Source of the DNA: Bacillota bacterium
Lineage (GTDB): Bacteria; Bacillota; Sulfobacillia; Sulfobacillales; Sulfobacillaceae
DNA length: 64,000 bases
Direction of reading: 5' to 3'
NCBI GenBank assembly: GCA_026627065.1
Contig: JAPNUO010000001.1
Coordinates: forward strand, 655,932 to 719,931
This document shows, one piece after another, positions 1 through 8,835 of this stretch; within the stretch, counting starts at the first letter, position 1; every line of letters begins with the position of its first letter. The position numbers and the translations under genes are program-made. A model generated the notes under the pieces. The model did no database searches, was not told where the DNA came from, and worked only from the letters and a program-made list of their open reading frames with translations.

Positions 1-812
1 GTTCCCCCCAGCACCACCGCCGCTATTGAATTCAACTGGTACGGGTCACCTAAGTCCATGTATCCTTGGCCAGCATATCCAAAGAGCAAGAGACCAGCTA
101 TTCCCGCAAATACGGCACATAATACGTAAGCGGTAACTGTTACCCAAGCAACCCGCACACCGGAGAGGCGAGCAGCTTGAGCATTAGATCCAAGAGCATA
201 TAAACTTATTCCGGTTCGCGTACGAGCAATCATCAACGTCACTACAGCGCTCAAAACGATCCAAATCCATACCGGATTGGGAATTCCTAACCACGAACCA
301 CCGCCTAAAATCGCCAAAAAATGACTATAGCCCGTCACCACTGTACCACCGGTATATAACAGAAAGGCGCCTTGTAAGATCGACAACGTACCTAAACTCA
401 TCACCATCGGAGACACCTTCAAAAAATGAGTGCCCGCACCATTAATCAGCCCAACAAAAGCGCAAAGCACCAGTGTAACGACCACTGCGATAACGGTTCC
501 AGTGTGGTAACTACCGAGAAGCGTGGACACGGACACTGAAGCTACGGAAACTGTCATGGAAACAGACAGGTCGATACCTGCCGCAAGTACTACGAGTGTT
601 TGCCCAGCAGCAACGATACCCAGAAATGCAGCCGTCTGAAGAATCGGAAACGGATCATGTAACCCAGGAATAAAAATACTAGCGATCCCCCACAACAAAA
701 CGACAAAAACGTACGCACCTACTACGTTACCGTATCCCACCAACGCCACACGCCACTTACCGGCAATTTCTACAAATCTACGTTTTGATTCGGTCAACGC
801 TGGCACGCTCAC
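1..812 (-). CDS. Ribose-type ABC transporter permease, partial (3' end outside window)
   Basis: This is an inner-membrane permease of the RbsC/branched-chain transport fold; 270 residues are visible and the C-terminus lies outside the window. The translation is almost entirely hydrophobic helices. It contains the family signature AAGIDLSVSM near residue 60 and the loop RTRTGISLYALGSNAQAARLSG near residues 195-215, which contacts the ATPase in this family. The start chosen is GTG at 812, preceded by GGAGGG seven bases upstream. It overlaps the TGA stop of the next permease (GTGA), so the two are translationally coupled. It is the last visible gene of a leftward operon binding protein, ATPase, permease, permease; two different permeases imply a heterodimeric channel. 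The substrate cannot be read from the sequence. Confidence 0.9.
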   Translation of the reverse strand, partial: MSVPALTESKRRFVEIAGKWRVALVGYGNVVGAYVFVVLLWGIASIFIPGLHDPFPILQTAAFLGIVAAGQTLVVLAAGIDLSVSMTVSVASVSVSTLLGSYHTGTVIAVVVTLVLCAFVGLINGAGTHFLKVSPMVMSLGTLSILQGAFLLYTGGTVVTGYSHFLAILGGGSWLGIPNPVWIWIVLSAVVTLMIARTRTGISLYALGSNAQAARLSGVRVAWVTVTAYVLCAVFAGIAGLLLFGYAGQGYMDLGDPYQLNSIAAVVLGG

Positions 813-1759
813 ACTCTATCCCTCCGTCCCACCTTTATTTGACCCAGTGCCAAAGCCCCAATAAGCACGAAGCCCTCCACAATATATTGCACAAATTGGG
901 AAATGCCTAGAAAAAAGAGGACATTAGTGAGCGCTCCTATAATGATTCCACCGGCGAGTGCACCGCGAAGGGTTCCTCGTCCCCCAAAAAAGCTTACACC
1001 CCCAACCACAGCTCCGGCAATTGAACTGAGCGTAAAGGGGACACCCACCGTAGGATCACCAGTACTTGTCTCTATTGCAAGTGCTATACCTCCCAGCGCT
1101 GTGAAAAATCCGGAAATAGCCCAGGCAGTAAGACGAACTGCCGAGACATTAATCCCAGCGGAACGAGCTGCTTCTGGATTATTCCCAAGCGCATAGATCG
1201 CGAGGCCGGTACGCGTGCGTTTAAAATATGCCCACGCTAACAATATAACAATCCAGCTCCACAGGGATATAGGCAAAAACAGAAAGACTGATGATCCCGC
1301 ATTTAAAATGGCATTTCCTACCTGACCTCCTGGGGTAGGAAGTACGAGTAAAGCAACGCCGGAAATCACAAACGAATTCGCCAACGTGACAACGATAGCT
1401 GGCATTCGTAAAAAGACAACAAAAGTACCGTTCCACAAACCAATTGCTATACCCGCGAACACGGAAAGAACTACTGCCGTCCCGGAATGATGCGTGGCCA
1501 TAAGACACGTTATCAAACTAATGGAAGCCCCAATACTCAAATCTATGCCCGCTGTCAACATGACAATGGCCTGCGCGAAGGCTACGAAAACGTACGGAGT
1601 TAAAGCCAAGGCAGTGTTCCCCAGTTGAGGTTCCGTAAACAAAGTCGTGTCGACCCCATAATATAACAGAATCAAGACAGCAACCACAATCCAAATTGTG
1701 ATTAAGGGAACAAATACTCCCGCCCGTTCTTCCCATAATTGCCGGATATTAATATTCAT
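809..1759 (-). CDS. Ribose-type ABC transporter permease
   Basis: This 316-residue polytopic membrane protein belongs to the RbsC-like permease family and would form the transport channel with the neighbouring permease. It shows a hydrophobic N-terminal anchor at about residues 17-35, the signature TAGIDLSIGASIS near residue 70 and the coupling loop KRTRTGLAIYALGNNPEAARSAG near residues 180-203. Length is normal for the family. Its ATG overlaps the stop of the ATPase gene by ATGA, and its own stop overlaps the start of the second permease, so the three genes are a tight cassette. Paralogy with the downstream permease is evident from the shared signatures. Base composition is lower in G+C than the housekeeping genes further right. 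Confidence 0.93.
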   Translation of the reverse strand: MNINIRQLWEERAGVFVPLITIWIVVAVLILLYYGVDTTLFTEPQLGNTALALTPYVFVAFAQAIVMLTAGIDLSIGASISLITCLMATHHSGTAVVLSVFAGIAIGLWNGTFVVFLRMPAIVVTLANSFVISGVALLVLPTPGGQVGNAILNAGSSVFLFLPISLWSWIVILLAWAYFKRTRTGLAIYALGNNPEAARSAGINVSAVRLTAWAISGFFTALGGIALAIETSTGDPTVGVPFTLSSIAGAVVGGVSFFGGRGTLRGALAGGIIIGALTNVLFFLGISQFVQYIVEGFVLIGALALGQIKVGRRDRV

Positions 1760-3267
1760 GATGCTCTCCCAGTAACAAACGCTCGAATCAATCGTTCCTC
1801 AGTTAATTGGTCGCCGGCGTATTCTGCAATTACATCTCTCTCATAAAGCACTAGTACCCGATCGCATAGGTGAATAAGTTCCAGCGTATCCGACGAAGTA
1901 AGCAAAACTGCTGCTCCAGATTGTGTCAATTCTTGCAACAGTGTATAAATTTCCCGCTTGCTTCCTACATCAATCCCTCGAGTTGGATCTTCAAGTAAGT
2001 AAATACGAGGGTCACGCAACCACCATCGAGCTACAGCTACTTTCTGTTGGTTTCCGCCACTTAATTGACGAATAATAGTGTGAGGTCCCGACCATTTAAC
2101 GTGAAATCGATCAATACCATTCTGAATCGCTTCGTTAATGATTTTATTAGAACGCAAAATCCCCAATCGCGAAAAGCGATCTAACATTCCAGGCAATATC
2201 ATATTGATTTTACCGGAAAGCTCAATAAGTAATGCTTCAGTCTTTCGTTCTTCGGGAACATATGCGATTCTTGCCCGCATTGCTTCAACAGGCGACCTCA
2301 ACGTGACGAACTGGCCATCGATTTTGATTTGGCCACTGAAATTTTCTAGCCCAAACAACCAACGCATCAGCTCATGCTGACCATGACCGGATAATCCGCC
2401 AATGCCTAAGACTTCACCCTCGTGAACTTGAAACGCAATTGGCTGGCGGCCACCCAACCGCAACTGGGACACTTCCAACAAAGGTGGCTTCTCAGGTGAC
2501 GAATGTCGTTCTCGACGTGGCGGAAACACCGTCTTTAATTCTCTGCCTAGCATCAAAGCGATAGCTTTGTCCGTATCCAGAGGTTGCTCAGATAATTCTC
2601 CCACTAATTCGCCATCCCGCAACACCACAACGCGATCAGCATAACGAAGCTCGTCCATGCGATGTGTAATAAGTAAAATAATCGATCCTTCCTCTGCCAA
2701 TTTCCGGGTATAGCGATACACCATCTCTGCTTGATCGGAAGAAAGCGCAGAGGTTGCTTCGTCAAGAATAAGAATATGTGGACGACGCAGCCATTGTTTT
2801 GCAAACTCCACTAACTGAGTTTGTGCTAATGTCAGGGTTCGCATAAATTGCCGTGCTGATACTTTTGCTGCCAAGTTGTCGAGAATCTCTTGCGTCCGAT
2901 GTTCCATTTCAGAATAACGAAGAAATCCTCCTCTTGTCGGTGTAGCCGTTCCCAAAAACATATTCTCAGCCACTGTGAGGTCGGGACAGACTGCCAGCTC
3001 TTGTTGAACCAAACCAATCCCCAGCTGATTTGCAACGGAAGGGGTTAAGCGTCTGTATGGCCTTCCTTTGATAAAAATGAGACCCTCGTCAGGCGCTATT
3101 AGTCCCGCTGCAATTTTGACCAGCGTACTTTTTCCCGCTCCGTTTTCGCCCAGGAGGGCAACAATTTCGCCCGCACGTATATAAAATGTCACCCGTCGAA
3201 CAGCATCCACAGCGTCAAACCGTTTGCTGACCCCTTCAAAACGCAGTTCGTCTAATTGTGATAACAA
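1756..3267 (-). CDS. Sugar ABC transporter ATPase with two nucleotide-binding domains (RbsA-like)
   Basis: This 503-residue protein energises the adjacent permeases. It has two ATP-binding cassettes in tandem, typical of RbsA/MglA. The first has Walker A GENGAGKST (about residue 40), a signature-like region TLAQTQLVEFAKQW and Walker B ILILDEATSAL. The second has a degenerate Walker A (GIGGLSGHGQHEL), an intact signature LSGGNQQKVAVARWW and Walker B IYLLEDPTRGID, so only one site is likely fully catalytic, as in the family. I chose the TTG at 3267 because AAGGGGTGA lies just upstream; the GTG at 3276 overlaps that ribosome site. The gene follows the binding-protein gene after a 163-base spacer with a long inverted repeat and overlaps the next permease by four bases. 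Confidence 0.92.
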   Translation of the reverse strand: MLSQLDELRFEGVSKRFDAVDAVRRVTFYIRAGEIVALLGENGAGKSTLVKIAAGLIAPDEGLIFIKGRPYRRLTPSVANQLGIGLVQQELAVCPDLTVAENMFLGTATPTRGGFLRYSEMEHRTQEILDNLAAKVSARQFMRTLTLAQTQLVEFAKQWLRRPHILILDEATSALSSDQAEMVYRYTRKLAEEGSIILLITHRMDELRYADRVVVLRDGELVGELSEQPLDTDKAIALMLGRELKTVFPPRRERHSSPEKPPLLEVSQLRLGGRQPIAFQVHEGEVLGIGGLSGHGQHELMRWLFGLENFSGQIKIDGQFVTLRSPVEAMRARIAYVPEERKTEALLIELSGKINMILPGMLDRFSRLGILRSNKIINEAIQNGIDRFHVKWSGPHTIIRQLSGGNQQKVAVARWWLRDPRIYLLEDPTRGIDVGSKREIYTLLQELTQSGAAVLLTSSDTLELIHLCDRVLVLYERDVIAEYAGDQLTEERLIRAFVTGRAS

Positions 3268-3319
3268 AAATATCACCCCTTCGCTTTTTTATGAGGATCC
3301 CAAGTTCGCTTACGCTTGA

Positions 3320-3409
3320 CCTTCGCGATCGGCCGCACTCCGGTATGGGACTCGAAGTAAGAAAAAGCTTCTTGCTTTTCACCCTCTGGATGACGACCGA
3401 TCGCGAAGG
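3320..3409. repeat. 13-bp perfect inverted repeat between binding-protein and ATPase genes
   Basis: CCTTCGCGATCGG at 3320-3332 is exactly complementary to CCGATCGCGAAGG at 3397-3409, leaving a 64-base loop that itself holds a smaller hairpin around GAAAAAGCTTC. It sits in the spacer between the solute-binding-protein gene and the ATPase gene. In ABC operons such structures often stabilise or partly terminate the message so that more binding protein is made than transporter; that role is inferred here. Confidence 0.55.
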
Positions 3410-3430
3410 CATCACTGGTTGTATGGGCGT

Positions 3431-4498
3431 TCAGCGCACCTTTGACGCCGGTAACAAGGGACCCCCAATCAACTTGTAAATTTCCTTAAGGGAGATTGGC
3501 TTAATTCCATAATAATCGTTCGGCCCTCCAATTTTGACAAATTGACGCACGTTTTGATTGGTAATCACCTGGAACGGAACGTTAATATAATGAGGAACTG
3601 GCAACCCTTCAAGATGCCGAATTAACGCGTATAACGCAATTTCGCCTAGCCAGTTAGGTTGTTCTACAGCTATGGCATCTAAATGGTACTGCACCCACTG
3701 CTTTAGAAATTGGTTGTAATTTTCGCCCGTAATCGGCGGGATCTTGCGATGTGCATGTAGAAACGCAAGAACAGCGCCCGCTGATAACGCTCCGCCCTGC
3801 GACCATATACCGTTAATTACGGGATAGTTGGGCAGCAAAGACGACACTGTGGCTTCGGCAGGAGCTACGTTATATGTGTCGTTAGAGATATTCAAAATCT
3901 TAATTCCCGGATACTTCTTAAATACCGACTGAGCTCCCGCCCATCGCTGTTGAGAAACGGATACACCAGCGGGACCGTTTAATACCAAGATTTTACCGTG
4001 GCCATGAAGCTGATTGACCAGCCATTGTGCCGTAAGAGACCCCCACTGAAACTGGTTTGTGTCGACGCGCGTCACCAGGTCGGTAGTCGTTACCAGGGAG
4101 TCGAAATTGCCCACTGCAATTCCAGCAGACGTGGCTTCGTCTATCGCCCGGTTGAGCGCCGTCGCGGATCCCGCATCCACCAAAATACCGTTGTATCTTT
4201 TAGCTACCATATCTTCGATTTGAGCAATTTGTTGGGGCGTAGAACCGTTTGCGTTAGCAATCGTAAAAGACTTAATCAGTCCTTCCTTCTTAAGGACTTT
4301 AACCGCCGAGTTAAAATAACCGATCGTTTCAGTCATCCATGAGGGTGTTGTGTAAATATCTGACCATCCGATAACGTAAGGGGGTTTGACTGGAGTGGCG
4401 GCAGCAGCGTTTGCCACAGGCATTGACCCACCGAGGCCTACTAAACCCGCGGCAAGTATACCCGCACTTGCTAAAGGAATCAAAGAGCGCCGAAACAT
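3431..4498 (-). CDS. Periplasmic-binding-fold sugar-binding protein of ABC transporter
   Basis: This 355-residue secreted solute-binding protein resembles the RbsB/sugar-binding type I fold. Residues 1-31 are a classical signal peptide: MFRRS, then a hydrophobic core, then an A-N-A-A type cleavage region. There is no lipobox cysteine, which is unusual for a Gram-positive binding protein; retention may depend on the thick wall or on binding the permeases. The mature part has family landmarks such as MVAKRYNGILVDAG, AIDEATSAGIAVGNFDS and GKILVLNGPAGVSVSQQRW. The ATG at 4498 is preceded by GAGAGGAGG. It heads the leftward transporter operon. The ligand is unknown; the divergent amidohydrolase suggests an acylated amino acid or amino sugar as one possibility, but ordinary sugars are equally compatible. 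Confidence 0.9.
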   Translation of the reverse strand: MFRRSLIPLASAGILAAGLVGLGGSMPVANAAAATPVKPPYVIGWSDIYTTPSWMTETIGYFNSAVKVLKKEGLIKSFTIANANGSTPQQIAQIEDMVAKRYNGILVDAGSATALNRAIDEATSAGIAVGNFDSLVTTTDLVTRVDTNQFQWGSLTAQWLVNQLHGHGKILVLNGPAGVSVSQQRWAGAQSVFKKYPGIKILNISNDTYNVAPAEATVSSLLPNYPVINGIWSQGGALSAGAVLAFLHAHRKIPPITGENYNQFLKQWVQYHLDAIAVEQPNWLGEIALYALIRHLEGLPVPHYINVPFQVITNQNVRQFVKIGGPNDYYGIKPISLKEIYKLIGGPLLPASKVR

Positions 4499-4595
4499 AG
4501 AAGGTTCCTCCTCTCAAGATAGACTATATTAATGGAGACATCAACTATATTCTATACGCTTGCTAATAATTCCTTCTAGATTACAGATAAAATTA

Positions 4596-4623
4596 TTACT
4601 AAGCTCAAAAAGATGGTTATACT
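4596..4623 (+). promoter_or_regulatory. Candidate promoter for the amidohydrolase gene
   Basis: TTACTA (4596-4601) and TATACT (4618-4623) are separated by 16 bases in the very A+T-rich intergenic region 4499-4754, about 130 bases before the amidohydrolase start. On the opposite strand, nearer the binding-protein gene, the octamer AATATAGT occurs twice and may be a regulator site or the leftward -10 region. Confidence 0.4.
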
Positions 4624-4757
4624 AGATTTTAGTTTTGTTCTGAGAGGTGAAAGGCTTGAAGCCACTCATAAAAAACTTAAAAGTTTGGAGCGGTTGCCTA
4701 CTAGTCATCGCTAGGCTCGAAAAAACGATTATAAAAAAGATGTAAAGGAGAATTATG

Positions 4758-6308
4758 ATGCGCATTGCACTTTACGGAGGCTCCATCGTTACCTCCCGCG
4801 GTCTCAGGCCAGGAACCATAATTGTGTCAGGAAATTCCATTGAGGCCATTCTTTCCCCCAATGCGTCCATTCCACCTGTCGACCGTACGCTCGATTGCTC
4901 CAATATGCTTGTTGTACCAGGTTTTATCGACGCACATTCGCACGATGATGTCGCTGCCACAGATCCCACCATATGTGAAGCCAAAATTCGTCAAGGTGTC
5001 ACCACAGTGGCAATAGGAATGGACGGCCTAGGTTTTGCCCCTTTACCCCATACATGGGCTAACGAGCTAATTCAGTACTGGAAGCCCGTGAACGGGTCTC
5101 CGGGAAATCTGTTTGGCACTTCGATTGAGGAACTTCGTTCCCGTTATACCGGTAAGCTAATCTTGAATGTCGTAATGAATGTTCCCCATGCCAATTTACG
5201 AATTGCTCAGGCCGGTTTTAGTAACCGTAAGTTGTCTCGCGAACAACTCCGAAAAATTGCCCAATACGTACAAGAGTCATTAGAGCAAGGAGCATGGGGG
5301 CTGACCACGGGGCTGAGCTACGTTCCTGCAATCTTTGCCGATTTTGAGGAACTTATCAAGATAATGCAACCCTTACAGCCAGCAACACGTCCATACATTA
5401 CTCACCTCAGGGACTACGGCATAAACATCTTCGAAGCGGTAAATGAGGCCTTAAATATAGGGCGAGTCTTGGGTATTCCCGTACATTTATCTCATTTACA
5501 CTTATCTCATCCCCAAATGTTTGGACGAGCTGACGCCCTAGTCGAGCTACTTGATCGGGCAGCGAATGAAGGCCTCTCCATCACGTGGGATCTATACCCC
5601 TATTCGGCCGGATCGAGTGTACTACATTCGTACTTACCAGCCTGGTTCACAGAGGGCGGGCCAAGCGCGGCGTTAGCACGTTTAAAGAATGCTTCCGCAA
5701 TAGCACGGTTAGGCAATGATCCACAATTTGCACAGCGGGACTGGAGTATGGTCGTGATCGCGTCGACTCCATCCGGGCGTTATGTCGGCTGCTCAATTTA
5801 CGATATTGCAAAAGATCGTCGCGTAACCGAGGCAGAAGCTGTGGCGGAAATCCTCGCATCTGAGGAGTTTGCCGTCAGTTGCATAGTGCACCAGACTGAC
5901 CCTAGTGATGATGATATCCTTGCGGTACACCCTCGTGCCATGATTGGCAGCGACGGCCTGCCGTATGGTCAACAGCCGCATCCTCGATACTACGGTGCCT
6001 TTCCGGAATTTTTCCATAAATATGTGTACCAACAGCGTGCACTGAGCTTAAGTGAAGCGTTAAATAAGATGACGGGTATGACCGCTAAACTCTATGGGCT
6101 ATCACCCACCCGAGGACAGGTTACACCTGGTGCTGTAGCTGATCTTGTTGTCTTCGATCCCCTAAAGTATCAATCGTTGGCTACGTACGAAAATCCACGC
6201 AAATTCGCTACGGGCGTTCGACACGTCCTTGTTAATGGAGAAATTGTCTTGGACAATGCCGTATATTTACCGGAAAAGCGTAGCGGGCAGGTTCTGACGT
6301 GTGCTTAA
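4758..6308 (+). CDS. D-aminoacylase / N-acyl-D-amino-acid deacylase family amidohydrolase
   Basis: This 516-residue cytosolic enzyme of the amidohydrolase superfamily most resembles N-acyl-D-amino-acid deacylases. The metal-binding HxH is in FIDAHSHDD near residue 60. QGVTTVAIGMDGLGFAP near 80 is the subfamily segment after strand 2. Later ligands are the histidines in THLRDYG and HLSHLHLSHP and the aspartate in MIGSDGLPYG. The C-terminal VADLVVFDP is the usual small beta-sandwich. ATGs occur at 4755 and 4758; AAAGGAG at 4744-4750 is best spaced for 4758. It is divergent from the ABC transporter operon and shares its lower G+C, so both were probably acquired together and may handle the same substrate. 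It could also be a dihydroorotase-like hydrolase of another N-acyl compound. Confidence 0.85.
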   Translation: MRIALYGGSIVTSRGLRPGTIIVSGNSIEAILSPNASIPPVDRTLDCSNMLVVPGFIDAHSHDDVAATDPTICEAKIRQGVTTVAIGMDGLGFAPLPHTWANELIQYWKPVNGSPGNLFGTSIEELRSRYTGKLILNVVMNVPHANLRIAQAGFSNRKLSREQLRKIAQYVQESLEQGAWGLTTGLSYVPAIFADFEELIKIMQPLQPATRPYITHLRDYGINIFEAVNEALNIGRVLGIPVHLSHLHLSHPQMFGRADALVELLDRAANEGLSITWDLYPYSAGSSVLHSYLPAWFTEGGPSAALARLKNASAIARLGNDPQFAQRDWSMVVIASTPSGRYVGCSIYDIAKDRRVTEAEAVAEILASEEFAVSCIVHQTDPSDDDILAVHPRAMIGSDGLPYGQQPHPRYYGAFPEFFHKYVYQQRALSLSEALNKMTGMTAKLYGLSPTRGQVTPGAVADLVVFDPLKYQSLATYENPRKFATGVRHVLVNGEIVLDNAVYLPEKRSGQVLTCA

Positions 6309-6313
6309 GGAAG

Positions 6314-6349
6314 GGACGTCCGTGCCCCGCCTTCGGGGCTCGGACGTCC
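6314..6349. terminator. Strong hairpin after the amidohydrolase gene
   Basis: The arms pair GGACGTCC (6314-6321) with GGACGTCC (6342-6349) and continue inward through a GCCCCG/CGGGGC stem to a CCTT loop, with one mismatch in about 16 pairs. No long T run follows on either strand, so it is a stable 3' end or an atypical terminator for the rightward gene. A second, weaker hairpin, GCCTCC/GGAGGC at 6486-6505, lies beyond the end of the leftward aminotransferase gene. Confidence 0.5.
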
Positions 6350-6553
6350 GCAGTAAAAAGTCATACCCGTAGATTCCCACGACAATTCCCGCCGGTAGTG
6401 TTAAATCGTCAAAAAAGTGACCAATGTGCCCCGGCAGGCCAGAACTTCGGTTCACCGAACTGCCCCACACCCTAAGGCGTACCGAGCCTCCGCGTGAAAG
6501 GAGGCGAAAGATTGCAATATAAGACAAGCAAAACTCCTCCAAACTCCCTCGCC

Positions 6554-7675
6554 TCACCGGATACCCAAGACACGGTCCCACGCGTCCAAAAAATCGAGCA
6601 AAATTGTCTTGGGCGCCACGGTAATCCGGACATGGGACGGCAGTCCAAAACTGGTGGCCGGCCGCACCACAAAGCCTTGCGCCATCATAGCTTGGGCGAT
6701 CTCCTGAGCGCTTTGGCGAACATCCACGGTCACAAAGTTGGCGTGGGACGTAAACGTCGAGTAGCCGCGGGCGGCCATCTCCTGGGTCAGCCACCGGCGT
6801 GCCTCCGCAGTCTCCTCCAAGACGCGGGCAAAGTAGGGTTTGTCGGCTAGGGAAGCACGGGCCGCCAAAATCGCCGGCCAACTCACGGAAAATGGATCGC
6901 GGGCCTTGAGCAGGGGCGCCACTAACTCCGGGCGACCCGCCGCCCACCCAATGCGAAGCCCGGCCAGCGCGTACAATTTGGAAAACGTGCGCACCAGCAG
7001 CACGGGTTTGGCCGTTCGGATGGCCTGAATAAAGTCGGGGCGCACCTCGTCGGGACAAAATTCCAAGTAGGCGCCGTCCACCACAGTCAACACGTTTTCG
7101 GGCACGCGTTCCAGGTAAGCCTGCCAGCGCGCACGTGGGAAGGCGGCGCCGGTGGGGTTGTTGGGAGCACAAAGATAAACCAAGCGGGTGTTGGCCGTCA
7201 CCTGGCTCAGCACAGCGTCCAAGTCGTTGGCTCCATCTTCCCCCAAGGGCACCGGCTTGGGCGACGCGCCGACGAGCCGGGCGCACTGATAATAGGCAGA
7301 AAAGCTGGGCGTAGGAAAGATAATCTCCTCGCCGGGGTTCACGTATGCCTGGGCGGCCAGCCTTAAAAGTTCGTCGGCGCCGTTGCCGAGAATGATGTGG
7401 TCTCCCGGCAGACCCGTCTCTTGGGCAAGCTGCCGGATCAACTGGGGATCTTGCATGGGGGGGTACAAGGGCACCTGACCCAAGCTGCGCTGGAGCGCAG
7501 CCAACGCCTCCGGCGATGGACCCCAGAGACTTTCGTTCGAGGCCAGTTTCACCATCCTTTGGTGTCCCGTCGCTTCCCGCGCTTCCTCAAGCGACGTTCC
7601 CGGCACATAAGGCGGCAAGGCATCGATTTCGGGACGCGGTTTGAGTCTCATCGGTCGCATCAGTCCTTTTTTCAT
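6554..7675 (-). CDS. hisC: Histidinol-phosphate aminotransferase family protein
   Basis: This PLP-dependent fold-type I aminotransferase of about 373 residues matches HisC. It should interconvert imidazole acetol phosphate and L-histidinol phosphate with glutamate/2-oxoglutarate, although family members also act on aromatic 2-oxo acids. Visible motifs are the N-terminal LPPYVPG and KLASNES, the PLP-phosphate loop LGNGADELLRL, LCAPNNPTG, DGAYLEF and the lysine motif RTFSKLYALAGLRIGW, whose lysine forms the Schiff base. ATG codons at 7696, 7675 and 7660 are possible; 7675 was chosen because AGGCG is well spaced and the family begins near there. No other histidine genes are nearby. It is divergent from the glycolate oxidase operon. 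Confidence 0.85.
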   Translation of the reverse strand: MKKGLMRPMRLKPRPEIDALPPYVPGTSLEEAREATGHQRMVKLASNESLWGPSPEALAALQRSLGQVPLYPPMQDPQLIRQLAQETGLPGDHIILGNGADELLRLAAQAYVNPGEEIIFPTPSFSAYYQCARLVGASPKPVPLGEDGANDLDAVLSQVTANTRLVYLCAPNNPTGAAFPRARWQAYLERVPENVLTVVDGAYLEFCPDEVRPDFIQAIRTAKPVLLVRTFSKLYALAGLRIGWAAGRPELVAPLLKARDPFSVSWPAILAARASLADKPYFARVLEETAEARRWLTQEMAARGYSTFTSHANFVTVDVRQSAQEIAQAMMAQGFVVRPATSFGLPSHVRITVAPKTILLDFLDAWDRVLGIR

Positions 7676-7774
7676 CGTTCGCCTGTCGGCGCGCATTGGC
7701 GAGACATTTTTCAGCCTATCGGAGGATTTCTCGAATCTCAGGGCGAATTCTTCTCTCCGAGGAGGCGGATGAGG

Positions 7775-8833
7775 ATGCCGGATGTCTCACCGGAACCGGA
7801 AGAAGAGGCTCTTCAGGCTGAACTCGCAGAACAAAACCGCATCCTACATCACCATATTTTAGCGCAAAGGCAGCTCATGCCCCAAGGGATGGGGCACCGC
7901 CTGTATGGGACGTCAGCCACTCCTCTTCCTCTTCAGCGCCCGCGGATCTTGTTTTATCACCCCGCCAATTTGGTGGTGACAGCGTCGGCCGGTCTCTCTC
8001 TTTCCGATTTGCATCGTGCCTTGGCCCCCTATCGCCAATGGCTGCCTTTGGTCCCCTGGGACGGCCAGGAGGACACCCTGGGGGGCGCGGTGGCCGCCGC
8101 TCTGGAAGGTCCCTACCGCGGATACGGTTCCTTTCGCGATCGCGTCATCGGCCTCTCCGTCGTGATTCCGGCCCTCGGCCCGGTCAACCTGGGCGCACGC
8201 GTCGTCAAGAACGTCGCCGGGTACAATGTGCTGCGGCTCCTTTGGGGATCGCGGGGAACGTTGGGGGTGATCACGGCGGTAACGGTCAAGGTGAGCCCTT
8301 GGCCGGAATGGCAGGGCATGTGGCAAATCCCGGTGGCGCCCGATAGCTGGCGGGAAACGCTCGAGACGTTCAAAACCTTCGCGGCGACATGGGCCGCCCT
8401 GAGCCTCTCGCGCGAGAGCGGGCGCCTTACCTTGTATGCCGTGGCCCACGGTCGTCCCTCCCTTGCCTCAGCCTTTGTCGATCGGTTGGGCCCGCCGAGC
8501 GGCACCGCGATCCCCCCGCTCTCGTCAGGCGCCCCCATTATCGTTGCCGGGGCCGTCACGCGATCGATCATGCCTGAATTCTTGCAGTGCTGGCCGTCGA
8601 GCGCGCCGGTGCGGGTCGAAGCCCAATCGGGTGCCTTTTTCGGCTATCTGCACGACGGCCAGGAATATCAAGCATTGGCCAGATGGCTGGCCGACCGCCA
8701 GGGATCCCTGCGGGTGTTAAGAGACCCTGAGGCCGCGACCCCACCGCCATTAGTGCGCGATCGCTGGTGGGCCTCGTTGAAAGCGCTGTGGGATCCCGAC
8801 GGCTGCTTGTGGGATCCCCGGAAGGAAGGATGA
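7775..8833 (+). CDS. glcE: Glycolate oxidase FAD-binding subunit GlcE
   Basis: This protein of about 352 residues is the smaller FAD-binding subunit of glycolate oxidase, which oxidises glycolate to glyoxylate and passes electrons through GlcF. It has the FAD_binding_4 elements LVVTASAGLSLSDLH, DTLGGAVAAALEGPYRGYGSFRDRVIG and LGARVVKNVAGYNVLRLLWGSRGTLGVI, the last being the GlcE-type VVKNVAGYD segment. The C-terminus has the WWASLKALWDPDG motif. GAGGAGG at 7759-7765 is spaced nine bases from the ATG at 7775; an ATG at 7769 is the alternative. Its TGA overlaps the ATG at 8830 of the next frame. It is the first gene of glcEFD; the order differs from the glcDEF of Escherichia coli. Confidence 0.87.
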   Translation: MPDVSPEPEEEALQAELAEQNRILHHHILAQRQLMPQGMGHRLYGTSATPLPLQRPRILFYHPANLVVTASAGLSLSDLHRALAPYRQWLPLVPWDGQEDTLGGAVAAALEGPYRGYGSFRDRVIGLSVVIPALGPVNLGARVVKNVAGYNVLRLLWGSRGTLGVITAVTVKVSPWPEWQGMWQIPVAPDSWRETLETFKTFAATWAALSLSRESGRLTLYAVAHGRPSLASAFVDRLGPPSGTAIPPLSSGAPIIVAGAVTRSIMPEFLQCWPSSAPVRVEAQSGAFFGYLHDGQEYQALARWLADRQGSLRVLRDPEAATPPPLVRDRWWASLKALWDPDGCLWDPRKEG

Positions 8834-8835
8834 CC

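Noticed and set aside
6267..7286. 339-codon leftward frame opposite and beyond hisC
   Set aside because: It is rich in Arg, Gly and Pro, overlaps hisC in another frame and has no ribosome site; hisC motifs are unambiguous.
7397..7774. N-terminal extension of the glcE frame
   Set aside because: It runs antisense to hisC, while GAGGAGG before 7769/7775 and family length place the start there.
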